This document shows, in pieces, positions 10,561 to 22,999 of a stretch of DNA of 64,000 nt (within the stretch, counting starts at the first letter, position 1; each line of letters starts with the position of its first letter). The notes under the pieces were generated by a model. The model worked only from the letters and a program-made list of their open reading frames with translations. It was not told the origin of the DNA and made no database searches. Source of the stretch: Chrysaora quinquecirrha (Eukaryota > Cnidaria > Scyphozoa > Semaeostomeae > Pelagiidae); NCBI GenBank assembly GCA_014526335.1, contig JACTAT010000341.1, positions 1 through 64,000 of the forward strand, read 5' to 3'. The position numbers and the translations under genes were made by a program.

Positions 10561-11040
10561 ACCTTAAGAAGACAACAAAAATACCAACAATATTATTTGG
10601 GTTTGAATTGAATTAAATTAGTTTCATTTATTCTTTGTTGCATGGTTATGAAAATTGCCAGTATGTTAGTCATTTTGTATCAGTTGATGAATTTGCATAA
10701 TGTGATGTCTCAATTCTTTTAAAATCAGTTGCTGTTGTCTATGTCTATTCGATAAAAGCCATTTCCAATATTTCTATAAAAATAGTCTTTGAGTTGTACA
10801 GAACTTCAAAATTGCAATAGACAGCGGAAAACATTTTGGGGCATACTCAAAAGCTTTTTTCGTTTGACACTCCTCAGAGTATGAATGTCAGAAGCAGATC
10901 ACAACAACAAACTAAGGCAGGATTTGCACTCAGATGCGGCTTGAAATGCACCAATCAGAAAAAGAAGCTGAATTGGAATTGTGTTTTAAACACCAATTAG
11001 CTCTAGGGGGGAAGAATAATGAAAATTAATTGAAGAGTTC

Positions 11041-12300
11041 AAGAGAGAAAGCGAACTCTTTCTTTCTACACCAACTTTTTGGTTTTGATATGGACAGATT
11101 CCAAAACGCTAAGATGAAACGAGGATCTAGCCCTGTCAAATATTCGAAAACAATCCTCATTGTAATTTTCCGCACACTCTGGGTGATCTAATAAATGTTG
11201 TTCTATGGCAGTATCATGTTTAAGGTTGGGTTGTTGCCTAGAGTTTTGGGCTTGTTGCTCCCTTTGCCGAAAGTTGTGGGTATGCATGTTGGTAGGAACA
11301 TACTGTTCAACCCCGTCTCCTAGTCTCTGGAAGTGTGGCCTACATACCTGGCATCACATCAGCTTGAAAATTCATAAATAACCAAACCTTTCTGTGTAAA
11401 TTTCCAATCCTTTTGAATGAATGGAAAAACTTACCGAGTGCTAAAAATCAACCTAGATTTGGCAGCAGTGAAACACATATTAATTCTATTTTTGATTTGA
11501 TCTTCCAATTGCAAGGACACATTGCTAAGCCACGGCATTTATAAGAAAACTTTTGCGGACAGTACTTTTTGTGAGCAGAAAAATGTTCTCCGTTTTTAAT
11601 AAGAATAGCCTTTAATTTGTCCAATTCTGAATCAAACTAGAGTGTTGATGAGGTTAATTTTCCTTTGTTTTTGACTAAAGGAATCCCATTTTATATAGAG
11701 GCCGCTAAAGGTTGGTTTCCAAATATACTGGTGAGAAATTCAGTAGCAGTTCTTTCCCAAATGTTCCAGAAACGGAAAGGTGTTGTTTTGCTCCTTCTAA
11801 AAAAGTAGATTTTAAAAACAGATGCACGGCATAAGTTTTAGAAGGAAAACTCTACAGTTGGACTCTTCTTTGAAAATTGTGAAAAGTTCATCAACATATT
11901 GAAGAAAAACCCGAGGTTTTGATGTACATACAAAAAAATTGCCTTTGTAGAAATCAACAAAGATGTAGCGCTGGTCCTAATTGGCTCTCCATGGCAATTC
12001 CGTCCCTTTGTTGTTGGTACATTTGTTGGTACAAGATGAACTGTACGCGACCTGGTAACAGACTTCATCAATTCGACAAATACCTCCTCAGGGAATGGCG
12101 GGCTAACAAGTTCATCCCAATACATAGCATTAGCGCAAATTCGGATAGTCTTGTCCAAAGTAAAAAGGCTTTTAATCTCAAATGAACACATAAAAGAGTT
12201 GGCCAGGTCAAGTCCTAGTTTTTTTAATGACATTAGCAAAGGAAAAAGAATCTGAACTACACTTTTTTGAGTAAAGTTAAAATACAGGTTCTACAATTTC
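11041..12300 (-). pseudogene. Penelope-like element relic, RT plus GIY-YIG (family 3)
   Basis: Leftward, in several frames: EIKSLFT near 12,180 (RT finger); DGIAMESQLGPAL near 11,990 (RT motif resembling GxxMGSPLGP); FLQYVDELFTIFKEE near 11,890 (YVDD box, second Asp changed to Glu); CDARYVGHTSRD near 11,350 (GIY-YIG endonuclease); then ECAENYNEDCFRIFDRARSS ending KTKKLV at 11,066. RT followed by GIY-YIG is diagnostic of Penelope-like retroelements. Many stops and frameshifts. It is unlike the two other Penelope families in this window. Confidence 0.65.
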
Positions 12301-12743
12301 CGAAAGCCACTTGGCAATATGTAGGAACAAAATTGCATGTCGGTCTATCACTTTATAAATCTTGTGCACCTTCATGACAAATCTTCTCAAATCCTATACA
12401 TAAATCCTTTCAATGTCTTAAAAATGCCCGGAATGTGCTAATGCTCTGGCCAATGTCATGAGAGATTGTGTTGAGCCCTTGTGCAGCGTAGGAATAGTAG
12501 GCCGTTCGTTACAACAGCCGTTTGGTGAGTTTCAGAACAGGTAGCTGAAGACTTTTCCATGCACGAGAAATTCTTGAACCCGGGAGACCCTTGGTAGACA
12601 GGTAATGCTGCTCATCAAGGCCCCGTTAAGTTTGTGTTTTATTATTCCATCTTTTTGATGAACTAGGATAGTAAACATGCTTTGAACCACCCCTACTAAT
12701 TTCAGCAATTTTTAACGTCTTTTATTTCACCTTGTTTTCTAGA

Positions 12744-13165
12744 ATGTCACATATAGCCTTAATGGACATAGAGTACATTCAAACCAAAGAGGATCATCAA
12801 TGTAAGCGAAAGATTGCGATTCTGCTAGACGGCGGGGAAACAAGCTTTGTAAGGGAGTACAAACCCTGTACTCCCTTTGGAAAAATTAAAGAAGAATGGC
12901 AACGAGCATTCAATTTTTGTAAATGGAAATTCACCATTTATTTTATAAACCAAACGGAGCAGGATTAAAATGTGTGGAATCTCCACCTATCATCAAAGAC
13001 ATCTTAGATTGGAATGGGGTTGGAGCCGTGTATTACAAAGGTGGCCACGTGGAGCGGGATTTTTGTAGAGAAATTGGCATACCATCAAGAAACATTGAAG
13101 AATTTGGGGCGCCGAAGGCGACGTCGCACGACCCCTTAGAAGAACTACAAGAACATTATGCCTTT
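12744..13165 (+). pseudogene. exonuclease-like exon (copy 2)
   Basis: Counterpart of 3712-4136. It carries a one-base deletion near 12,925 that shifts the frame after 'FCKWK', but unlike copy 1 it keeps the later part in phase (EEFGAPK, then DPLEELQEHYAF). The exon is cut by the MITE at 13,166; its donor-side end lies at 13,820. Copies 1 and 2 carry different lesions, so the source gene was intact when they were made. Confidence 0.45.
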
Positions 13166-13811
13166 CCAGGCCTCTCCGTGAGAATTTTAGAGGGTGCGTG
13201 GAAGATCGCGCACCTCGATATATTTAGGCGCGCGTTTTTTAGAAACCGCGACTTTGACATATTCTCGCATTGACGCATTATTTGACTTTTTTATAAGATG
13301 TTTTTAACAAATGACCCAGTTCATCTAAACAGTTCCAATTAATCAGAAGAATTGGGATTCGATGATGAAAAATCGACGAGAATTATTCCTAAAAGTTTCT
13401 TCGAATCGTTTTTTCTTGTCGCTTCTCCACGCTTGAGATTCAACGCCTGCAGCATGACAACACCGAATAAGACCAGATTTTCTTCGTTTTTGCAAATAAA
13501 GCTTAACTGTAGGAGATATTATACAAAGAACTCGGATATCACTATGCAAACCACGTAAACACACAACGCAGATGATTAACATCATCAATCTATCAGCGGT
13601 TGGATTGTTTTTATTCAATGACAGCCACTAAATATCAATTATGTGATTAGCAGAATCAAGATATTTTTTATTCAAAGATCACTAAAAACTTTTGAGAAGC
13701 GTGATTTTAAGGAATCACAATAAACGAGGTGCGTGAAATTACGCGCGTCTTGACCAGACGAGGAGCGTGTGGAGGCGCGCGAGCGCGATCGCGCGCCTTA
13801 AACTGAGAGGA
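13166..13811. mobile_element. GC-rich non-autonomous hAT-type MITE
   Basis: Inserted in copy 2 with ATGCCTTT on the left (13,158-13,165) and CTGCCTTT on the right (13,812-13,819); copy 1 has a single ATGCCTTT. An 8-bp duplication (one mismatch) is typical of hAT. Ends are CCAGGCCTCTCC and ...CTGAGAGG, sharing an imperfect CCTCTC inverted repeat. Both ends are rich in CGCG words (13,205-13,240; 13,735-13,795), unlike the AT-rich surroundings. No transposase. Confidence 0.55.
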
Positions 13812-15217
13812 CTGCCTTTCTCAGAGGTATGAATTTAATCTGAATAATAATATTGTTTTTAATGTTTTTAATATTCTTGTAGTTCTTCTAGAGGGTTGTG
13901 TGTTGTTGTTTTCGACGCCTTAAATTCTTCTTTATTTGGTATGTCAATTTGTTGGAACGCTTGGTAAGTTTTCTACAGATCTCAAAACCAAAGGCTATAA
14001 AGTACTACTTCGTTAGTTCTAAGTAAGAAAGGCTTTCTGATTTAAAAGTTAACCTATATCTTTCTTCACTACTGATATGGCTGTAATTAAATTAGTTTGA
14101 TATTATACCGAATCCTAAAATGTTTGTTGATTTAATTTTTAGTTGGATGCTCAGAACCTACATTTACTGAGGAGGGCTTTAACAAATGGAAGAATGCTAC
14201 TGGAGATACTGGAAGGCTGGCAAAACACCCACAGTCACGGATGCACCTGCTCTCAATTTACAGATTCCAGTCATTCAAAAGCGAGTCTCCTGCTGTTCAC
14301 GAACAACTTGTCGGTTCAGCACAAGCAGCAGTGTCACATAAAGAAAAGGAAAGGGAGGAAAACTGTGCAATTGTATAGGTAATATTTGAAGTTATAAGGT
14401 ATTTGGCCAAACTAAACAGTGCTTTTAGGGCAAAAGATGAATCAAGCGAGTCTTTGAACCACGGCAACATTCTTGAAGAACTTAAATTTCTTGCGAAGTA
14501 CCACATGCCATTAAAGTGGAAATGACACCAAAATTTTGATTGTCGATTTATAGGTAATCGATAGCGCTGAATTCGAAAATCAACACCAAATTTTCAAATT
14601 CTGAACGGAATTCAAGTTATCAAGAGTTTTAATTTAATTTTCCCACCAAAAAGTGTCCACGGAGTCTGGGGCAAGTGACGTAAAGTGTTGGACACATCCT
14701 GACAGACAGGCCGCGAAGCGCAGCAGGGAAGGATACATACATGCAGCAAGTTGATTAGAAAATAATTTCTAACAACCAAATAGTTTGTCTACGGAGACAA
14801 TTCAGTATTCTAAGAAAGAAGAGGATCTCATTGGAGTGCATGGAGGGAAATTATTACCATACAAGATGAAACTTTGGCTTCATCAACTTGATGAAGCAGA
14901 CGATTCATCTTAGGCCGAAGACCAGAAGAGGAAGTTAGGATCCAACCAGCAACACTATCTATAAGGCGCTAGAAGTTTCCAGGTTCCAGGCGCTAAGAAG
15001 GTTCCTGTTCCTCTACAGAAATGGTAAGAAAAACTATTGTAGATATTTAAACATTAGACTCATGTTATTTCAGTTATTTCAACAAAATCTTCATTTATTC
15101 AAGGCATCTGTGCCAGTCAGTGTTAGTGTTGGTACCTATAGTCTAAGTGTTTTTTTACAATTATAGGGTGTACGTGTACTCTTGAAAAAGTTTTGTCTTT
15201 TGACCCCTTAATTGATT

Positions 15218-15541
15218 ACCGTATTTCCTCTAATAAGTGCCGCAGCGCTAATAAACGCCACGGCGCTTATTTCGCTCAACCATTTTTAGGTGTGGTGCTT
15301 ATTGGAAGGCGACGCTTATTAGAGGGTGGTGCTTATTTCATAAATCCAAAATGCGGTGTACCTCTATTTCAAGAAAAATAGAAAATAGAGTACCTGTGAA
15401 CTCGTACTTTCTTTTCAAAATCCACTCTGCTTAAGTGGCACATTTAGGTGCGGCACTGAATAGAGTGTGGCACTTATTAGAGGGCAATGCTTATTTCACT
15501 CAATCAATCTCAGGTGCAGCGCTAATTAGAGGGAATATGGT
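15218..15541. mobile_element. palindromic MITE of the 'CCGTATTTCCTCTAATAAG' type
   Basis: ACCGTATTTCCTCTAATAAG at the left end is matched by the complement of TAATTAGAGGGAATATGGT at the right. The interior repeats GCGCTTATT and TTATTAGAGGG words in both orientations, so the unit folds on itself. Its class is uncertain; it is nested in the Kolobok-like element. Confidence 0.55.
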
Positions 15542-15599
15542 AATTGGGTAGAATGCAGTTTAATGGACACCTTCAGAAGGGAAACAAGACTATACGCTA

Positions 15600-16015
15600 T
15601 ACTATAATGGAGTAGGGTTTTGGGGTTGGGGTTAGAGTAGCATTTTAGGGTTAAGGGTAGGGTGTACGGCTAAGATTAGATTAAGGTTTTAAGGTTAGGG
15701 CTAGGGAAGGGTTTAAGGGTTGGGGTTAGGGAAGGGTTTTAGGGCTAAAGTTGTTGGGGAAAGGTTTTAGGGTAAGGTGTAGGGCTAGGGTTTCAGTAAG
15801 GTTTTAGGGTTAAGGCTAGGGATGGGTTTAGGGGTTAGGGTTAGCACTTTAGGATTAGGGTAGGGTTTTAGAGTCAGGGTAGAGTTTTAGGGTAAGACTG
15901 GGGTTTTAGATTTAGGGTAGGGATTTGGGTTAGGATAGGGTTTTAGGGTTAGTGTAGGGCTTTAGGGTTAAGGTTCTGGGAGGGTTTTCGATTGGGGTTA
16001 GGGTTAGTTTTACGG
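15600..16015 (+). repeat. degenerate TTAGGG-like array
   Basis: About 400 bp of GGGTTAGGG/GGGTTTTAGGG/GGTTAAGG variants on the + strand, e.g. GTTGGGGTTAGGGAAGGG. Spacing varies from 6 to about 14, unlike a true telomere tract. Interstitial telomere-like or simple G-rich repeat within the Kolobok-like element. Confidence 0.6.
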
Positions 16016-19000
16016 TTTTTTAATGTATATGTCATCTGTTCGACTCAATAGCAAATTGTTTTTGTTGCCATTTTAAAGTTGTCTGCTTAACTGTACCTGT
16101 ACCAATAAATCTAATTAGCATCCCACCTGGAAAAAGCAGTCTAATCTGCACTGCCTATAAGTTGCAAAAAGACTGCAAGCTTTTTTAAAGTAATGCCTAT
16201 ATATGTATAATATAGTCCATATATTCTTCTTGCAAGAAAAGTAGCTGTCTCCTACTGTATTTTTAATATTAATATGATGAGATCTGTTTTTCTCTTTGTC
16301 AGGTATTCTTATGAAAAATGAAGAACAGCAAACTTACAGTACAACATAATATTGATGCTGTTGGGAAGTAAATCAAGCCATTGCCAAACTAATCTTTGAT
16401 GGCAGCATTGAAAGAATTAAATGTATAACCTAATATGATGCTTACATTGCTATGGTCCACCAAAATTGTGATGGGAAATGTTTGACCTCTTTGGGAGGAA
16501 CATATAGGAGACATACTGAAGTTTTGCAAAACGAGCTGGTTGAGATATTAATACTGCATAATCTGTTAATCAAATCTTTGTCAAATTCATCTTCTATGTA
16601 GTTAATTCTTAGTAGGCATCTACGATCATTTGGGTAAAGTTGGTTTGTTCACTGATATTGGTTCACTGGCATCTTGGATGGCACAATACACATCCACTTC
16701 CAGTCTGTATATATAAAGACATATGATTAAAGTTCCCATCTTCTGGTCATACAGGGTACATGGACTCTGAACATTATTTAGTAGTTGTTATTGTGAGAAT
16801 ACTAACTGATACAAGTCCAGTCAATGTTGAAACAACAATAAGATTAAAATTAAACATAACACCTCAAGAAAATTCTTGCATTATTCTGTTTTTTGAAATA
16901 TGGTCTTATTTGATATCTTCTAATCTGATATATAAAAAATCTTTGTGTCATTGCATTTAAAAAGCATTCTGCTAAGATTCTAAGTAATCAACCACCTGAC
17001 CCTAGCAAGGAGGACATTTCAGCCACCCACTTGCCAAAATGTTAATGGCCAGTACTGCTGATGATTCTTCTGCAATTACAACTACATTTTCTATGAGCGG
17101 CAACTGTTTGCAGAAAGAAAAGGGAACATCTGGGTCCTTACGGCTTCCAGGAACTGGGTCCTTCAGCACATTCCTCATAAGCTACACTCTTTTGCAAGTT
17201 CATCACTGCCACCAGTTAGGTGTGGATTTCAAATTGAAGGCACTGTGCCAAGACAAATAAATCACTTCGAACTTCTTGTATCATAGTCTTCTAGGCTTGC
17301 ACTCAATCCTTTTGTGTAGCAAAGCAAGTATTCTCAAAATGGGCTAAGCACAGAAATGGACCTGCTTCATCTAGGGTCAAAATTAGCTTTGTCTCCAATG
17401 TTTATCATTTGATCCGTTTGTTTCTTGCTTCGAGATTTTTGGGAACTCGCCTCCTTGAACTCCTTCTTTCGCTTTTTTTGAAAGCGAAAGCTCACTCATC
17501 CTGAATCATGTACCTAGCTACTCTAACACGGCCCTTGTTCAAATTACTGACTTGACTAACACTTCTGCAATACAGGAAAATTATTAACAAACCAAATGTG
17601 CAAACCAGAAATGAAGAAGCTTGATCGCTTTGGTTATAGTTAGGTTGTTATTGTTTCGGTGTCACCTTCCTTTGCTCGCATCTCCTTTCAGAGCAGATTT
17701 GTGCACCTCTTGATCAACTTGAAAAAACTGATTATATCACAATATACAAGCCAGTCACACAAAGCCAAGCCACTGTCAACTTAAATTATTAATATTTTTA
17801 GGAAAGAAATTAATTTTTCCTTCTTTCGTAGGCCTTCCGTCTTGCTCTGCAACCACTACTTCTCTGAAATTTTGTCCAACACTTTACGTCACAGAGGTCT
17901 GGTAGCGAGTGGTCTGACCGCGTTTGGCTTGGGACACTTTTTGCACGAAAAATCCTAACTTTAAATTGTAATATCTTGAAAACTACACATCAGATACAAA
18001 AAATTCAAAAAGCACTGTAATAAGCACTACTCAATTAATGAAATTGATTAATAAAAATTTTGGTGTCATTTCCACTTTAAAGAAATGGATGGAGGAAGAC
18101 CCAAAAATGTTTCTTATTTTTCACACACCACTCAGAATGAAATGATAAGCATTGTGAGTGACATTATAGAGGGCATGATCTAAGGCTCTTCTCTATGAAT
18201 AATAATAAATTTATAAACAAACTTAGTAAGGACATGACAAAATATGCAAGACAAGACAGAGAAGACTCAAAACAATAGGGATGGATAAGACAACACACCA
18301 CCCAACAAGGAAAGACAAGCAAAATTAAGACAAGGCCACAAAAGATAAAGAAAGGTGACGAGAAGACAAGACACAACATGATACGGAAGGAAAAGATACA
18401 GTTGATAAATAGGTTAAAAACTCAAATACAGTTGATAAACAGGTTGAAAACATCATTGCGATGAAATGACTATGTCACTTATATAGATACTGCATTCAAG
18501 AAACTCGTAAGAAAGTTCCAGTACTCAAAGTCTGAAAAGTGTAAGAAACTTGCAGTAGTGGGCCAATTTTGTAGTTTCTTTCAGAGTTGAAAGGTTCATA
18601 CTTTGTCTTTTCACTATTTTCGGTGTCCTTCTCTGAGAGCGAACATTGAGTTTATTGTTTTGGTTGCATCATTTAGAAACTGGTTTTGAAAGTTATGGTC
18701 AGAGCGACAATTTGCGCATACTTTTACAAACTATATATGCCCCAAATGAGGTTGTGGAGGAAAAATGGTGGAGAATCTGAGAAAATGTTATTGGTACTTT
18801 GATGTACTTGGCATGTTGACACATGTATATTTTTTACTCTCTTCGAGCAACACTGCAACAGCTGGTTTCAAGTGCAGCACACTTTTCCATTTTTTTTAGA
18901 ATCTTGCGACTATGGGTATTTCAGAGTAAAGACTTGTCACTCAGAGAACATTTCATATCTAGAGAGACAATATCTGGAAAAGGGGGAACACACAACAGGG

Positions 19001-20154
19001 GTCTTGACACCAAATTTAAGATCATTTCCTCCAGATGCTGAATTTACCATTGCCTGACAGTCAGGGTTGGATAAATGTTGAGAAGATCTCTGTAAAATAG
19101 GGATCAACCCTGAAAATGACATCAAAATTGCATCGGAAATGCTTGGTATTTTCACCACATACCATTACTGAAATTACAGAAAAAAATTGTTTGAACAAAT
19201 GTGGGGATATGATGACGAGAGATGTCAAGAAGCAGATAATCAAATAAGAGAATCAATAGAATGCGGTGAAGAAAGTGCAATTGCCCATGATTATGCGGAG
19301 CAATATTCAGAATTCCACGTTCGATAAGTCACCGATGATTTTGATAATGACAATTTTTAGGACTCAATGCAAGAAAAAATTGCAGTTGAAAGGTTTAATT
19401 GACAGTTTCTGTGTCGGAGAAATACACAAATCAACTGTTTGAACCCCTTGAACTCGTGGCTCCGTGGTTTATCTTACAACAGATTAAAATGTGTCAAGTC
19501 AAAGCACACAACAATAAACACAACTTGCATATCTTCAAACATTTGTAATGAAATTACAGTCTTTCTTGGCATTGCATTTTTTTGAAAGAGAAGAAAGAAA
19601 TACAGCTTGCTAGAATCATGCAAATGAGAAACAAGAAACGTAATGTCCTCGGGTTCAGAAAACCAGTTTGAAAAGACGAACAGGCCAAAACCCCAATCTA
19701 AATTTAACAGCTGACTTTTATGTTAAAAATGGTGTAGAGTAAAGAATAGTGTAGAGTATATATATGTGATGTTGCAAAGGTCAAGTCAAGTGCATTTAGT
19801 TTCAATTCTGTCATCATCAAAGTAAAACCAATCTTAAAAGAAAATGGCAAGTGTTTGCTTTAAACAAGTTTTTGCCTGAATGAGTTCAAAGAAAATATGT
19901 TAAAAAAAAACAACCAAATCCCTCCAAGAAGAGCCTGCTCAGCTGCCCAACTGCAGAAGAATGTTTCAAACTGAGTAGCTTAAACAGAACCGAGAGTAGT
20001 GTTAGTATCATATAACGAACCCAACAAAGATCAGAGTTGCCGAGGATCACAAAAAAACAACAAATTGTAATCTACGAAGCTGAATGAGAGTTGCAAAGGA
20101 GCCTAAAAAACCCACATTCACCGCTGTTTTTATTTTTAGAATGGTTTTTGTGCT

Positions 20155-20560
20155 TAAGCCCATTTTTGCCCCAGCAAGACCCTTCTAGGCCAAATTAAGT
20201 ATTTTTGCATTCATTATAGAACAAAAAATGCCACTATATCTCACCATTAAGAGATTTAAGACATTAAAACACAAATACATTTACAAATCTCATATTTTTG
20301 TACCTTATTTCTGGAAGTAATTCACCCAACAATTGGAATCACTCCTTTCTATGTAATTGCCTCACTGAGCAGCTCTGTTCTAATCAGCTGTTACTGCAAA
20401 GGTTGAAAAGTTTCAAAATTCTAAGTTTCCATTTTTATGCCATTATGCATCAATTGAAATGTGTTTTATTAGTTTTATCTAGTTTGTCATTTGCTTACTG
20501 CCTATCTACACTGTTAGGCTATTTCTCTTATAAATATTAAATGGATAGCAAAATTATTGG
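20155..20560. other. no supported feature
   Basis: AT-rich spacer after copy 2. An 80-codon open run at 20,298-20,540 lacks motifs. Confidence 0.3.
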
Positions 20561-20569
20561 AGAGCAAAT

Positions 20570-21450
20570 AAAAGAAAATTTAAAGAATTTTAAACAAGGG
20601 ATGAAAAAATGCCTTGTGGTTTTCAAGTACAAATACACAAAGAATTAGAAGCCTTTCTTCTCTGACTCGTGTGGAGTCTATGGAGGTAAGATGAACTGAA
20701 ATAGAAAAGGCCCAGAAATTTGTATCCAACAAATTCGACAATTCCAAGTCCAAGTTGGAAATATCTTAAGTGTTAACACTGAGCTTAAAACTTAAATTGA
20801 GCAGCTCTTGAAAAGAATTAGAGAGCTAGAGAAACGGGAAGAAGAAAGAATAAAAGCTTTTGACAATCTGGAGCAGTATGAGAGAAGAGAGATTATAGAG
20901 ATAGCTGGCTTCATGTGATCAGACACTGGTTACTGCAAGAATCTGGTTCTTGAACTTGCTGACAAACTTGGTTTGAGCATTAGAAGATCTGTAGATATCG
21001 AGAGGGTGTACGAGATCTGGTCAGTCTTGAGAGAATCTGTCAGCTGGTGATTGGTCATGCAAATTACATTTTTGAATCAAAATACCTAATGATGTTATAC
21101 TTATCATTGTTGCACACATGAGAAAAGAAAGCAAAAGAAGTGAATGCTAATTGGATTAGCTTACAAAGTTTTCTCAATTACAACTGATTTGTTTGTTATT
21201 AAGGCTCTAATGATATACCAGTTAAGATGATTAAGTGCAATAGTGGCGTAGTCTCTGGTTCTCTAGCTGACATTAGTAACTATTCTGTATTCTGTAAGAC
21301 TACCAAGGAAGCAGGGAAATTAACAAACAACCTGAGTTGCTGCAAGAATACAACAACATCATTAAAGCACAAAAGTCAACAGAAATTTATTACCAAAGGC
21401 ATTCTTACAAAAAGAAGAAGATCTGGCAAATAGAGATGGATTAAGGTTTT
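20570..21450 (+). pseudogene. LINE ORF1-like relic (coiled coil)
   Basis: Broken frames give a Glu/Lys coiled coil (EKREEERIKAFDN) leading into LEQYERREIIEIAGF and LVLELADKLGLSIR. This is the order 'LEQYSRRxNxEIxGxP ... ELAxKLG' common in ORF1 proteins of L1/CR1-type LINEs. After several stops, a Lys-rich tail near 21,380-21,430 (ILTKRRRSGK) may correspond to the end of the ORF1 RNA-binding part. No ORF2 was found downstream, so this is a truncated relic. Confidence 0.5.
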
Positions 21451-21599
21451 TTTGGAAATAGAGCATTGATGTATGTAGCATTGCTGATGTAAGCTGTATG
21501 TTATCAAATAATTCAGATTCACAAAGGGTCATCTTTTGTGCAGGACCTGGTTTGCTCTTGTTAAACCCCACATTTTCATTTTACGAAATAGGAACAAGA

Positions 21600-22110
21600 A
21601 GCCTGTATTGTGATGACCCTACTATGTAGGACTGTCTATATTTTTAATATATTGCCTATCAATATTTGCAGAATATCGTATTCAAATGATCTTTATATAT
21701 GTATTTATTGCACAACCATATTACAAAATGTCACTTTCGTTTGCCAAAATGTACTTTTAGCAAATAAAAGCATATAGGAAATAATCAAAGGTCCTTTTTA
21801 AAGGGACATCAGATAGAATTTGAGTGTCTTATTCAGGAAGATGTTGCAAGAGATTTTGCAAATTCTAGCGATTTGTTATCAGATTTATGACATCATAAGC
21901 CCATGGCTACACCACTTGCAGTTATGGTTGACTCTTTTGTTAGGACATTCTTTGACTACTATACCTTCAGTTAGGCTGCTGGTGAACATTTAATTTTTTT
22001 ACTTCATCTTTCGCCTTGATTATATGTGAATGCTTATTGAAGAAGAGAGTATTCAAAGGCTCCTGGAAATACCTGTTAACTTAATGGGAATTACAGCATT
22101 TTGAGCACAA
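21600..22110. other. no supported feature
   Basis: AT-rich DNA without coding or repeat signal that I can defend. Confidence 0.3.
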
Positions 22111-22124
22111 TCAAATGTTCTTTC

Positions 22125-22394
22125 CATTAGAAGATAACTCCACTACAAGTGAGTCAAGGGTGGCATGGACAATTTTTAAACTGGTATTCAAATTTTCAGC
22201 CACGCCCAGTGGCCATGCCCTTTCTTCAGTCTGCAACACACGTTTAGTAAGCTTGTACTGTACAGCCCTGTTTGCAAGATTTGTGCATTACTTTGATGCC
22301 TGTTCAACGAGACTGTCAAATTTTTCTCGCAGCTCTTTCTCAGAGGCTTTACGCCCTATGATAAGTCCTACGATTTTCTTTGACCACTGCTAAA
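22125..22394 (-). pseudogene. short coding-like relic, unknown
   Basis: The leftward frame is open except for one TAA and reads WSKKIVGLIIGRKASEKELR, then LTKRVLQTEERAWPLGVAEN. Alternating helical/charged composition suggests genuine former coding sequence. No family recognised; weak call. Confidence 0.25.
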
Positions 22395-22739
22395 GGGCAA
22401 GGTAGTCAAATCGGAAATTGAATACATCAACATTCTGACTGCACATGAAATGCCTATTTTTGAAACAAAAGTTCACAGGCTCAGTAGTGATGTTATAAAA
22501 AAAATCACCGACCAGCCAACCTACACAAAATCATGCCACTTTTCATGTACTGCTCATTACGGGCTTTGAAATAAAGGAGGACATTTTGGTGTTATGGACC
22601 GATTACACTAAAGCACTGATAGCTAGCATTGTGTAATCGTTCATGTATGCAACTTCCCATGTCCTGAAAATAGTCTGGATGGTGTCTTTACATCAACGAA
22701 ATTCTGTCTACCTTAGGTATGGTATTGTGTCTTTTCCGT

Positions 22740-22990
22740 CAACATATTTATATAGGATGTCCTCAGGTATCCTTACCCATATACTTTGCCCATGCCCTCT
22801 GCCATATGTCTTGAGGTATATTTTTCTATTTAGGTGTCTTTTCTGTCTGCTTTCTTATATAGGATGTCTTCAGGTGTATTTACTGATATACATTGCCTTA
22901 TGCCCTGTTCCCTGCATCTTTTGGTATATTTTTGTATATAGGTGTCTTTCCTCTCTAATTTTATATAGGAGGTCTTCAGGTGTCTTCTGG
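22740..22990 (+). repeat. minisatellite, three units of roughly 110 bp
   Basis: TATATAGGATGTCCTCAGGT at about 22,751 recurs with small changes near 22,857 and 22,970, each followed by CATATAC/TTTGGTATATTTTT and GTGTCTTTYCTSTCT words. Imperfect tandem repeat, AT/CT-rich. Confidence 0.5.
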
Positions 22991-22999
22991 TGATGATAC

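Larger units (their letters stand above)
14515..18076. mobile_element. 3.56-kb TTAA-flanked DNA transposon, Kolobok-like
   Basis: Begins AGTGGAAATGACACC and ends with its exact complement; the inverted identity covers the first 23 bp. A looser second block follows (14,640-14,695 against 17,870-17,950, both with AAAAAGTGTCC and GTGACGTAAAGTGTTGGACA), giving about 210-bp imperfect inverted repeats. TTAA is duplicated (14,511-14,514; 18,077-18,080) and single in copy 1. TTAA plus AGTGG-type ends, without the CCC start of piggyBac, fits Kolobok/T2-like elements. No transposase was recognised inside, so it is non-autonomous. 16,020-17,860 holds nothing I can support. Confidence 0.6.
14146..18170 (+). 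pseudogene. hAT-type zf-TTF/DUF4371 fragment (copy 2), split by insertion
   Basis: Same coding stretch as 4454-4920: 14,146-14,510 upstream and 18,081-18,170 downstream of the TTAA-flanked transposon. Carries the same A-run frameshift (near 18,105) as copy 1, so that lesion predates their divergence. Confidence 0.55.
12440..20148. mobile_element. composite dispersed repeat, copy 2 (with two nested insertions)
   Basis: Same ends as copy 1. Flanked by TGTGCT at 12,434-12,439 and at 20,149-20,154, a plausible 6-bp target duplication. Interrupted at 13,166 by a 0.65-kb MITE and at 14,515 by a 3.56-kb transposon; both empty sites survive in copy 1 (ATGCCTTT at 4,124 and TTAA at 4,822). Copies are roughly 97-98% identical by eye, so the spread was fairly recent. 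Confidence 0.7.

Noticed and set aside
15600..16015. True interstitial telomere
   Set aside because: Spacing and sequence are too irregular and the array lies within a TTAA-flanked transposon.
3700..20148. Composite repeat as a simple tandem duplication of a host gene
   Set aside because: Flanks are unrelated on both sides and copy 2 has a 6-bp flanking direct repeat, which favours separate insertions.
22115..22393. 92-codon plus-strand ORF
   Set aside because: The opposite strand has the more protein-like composition; the plus-strand frame has no motif.
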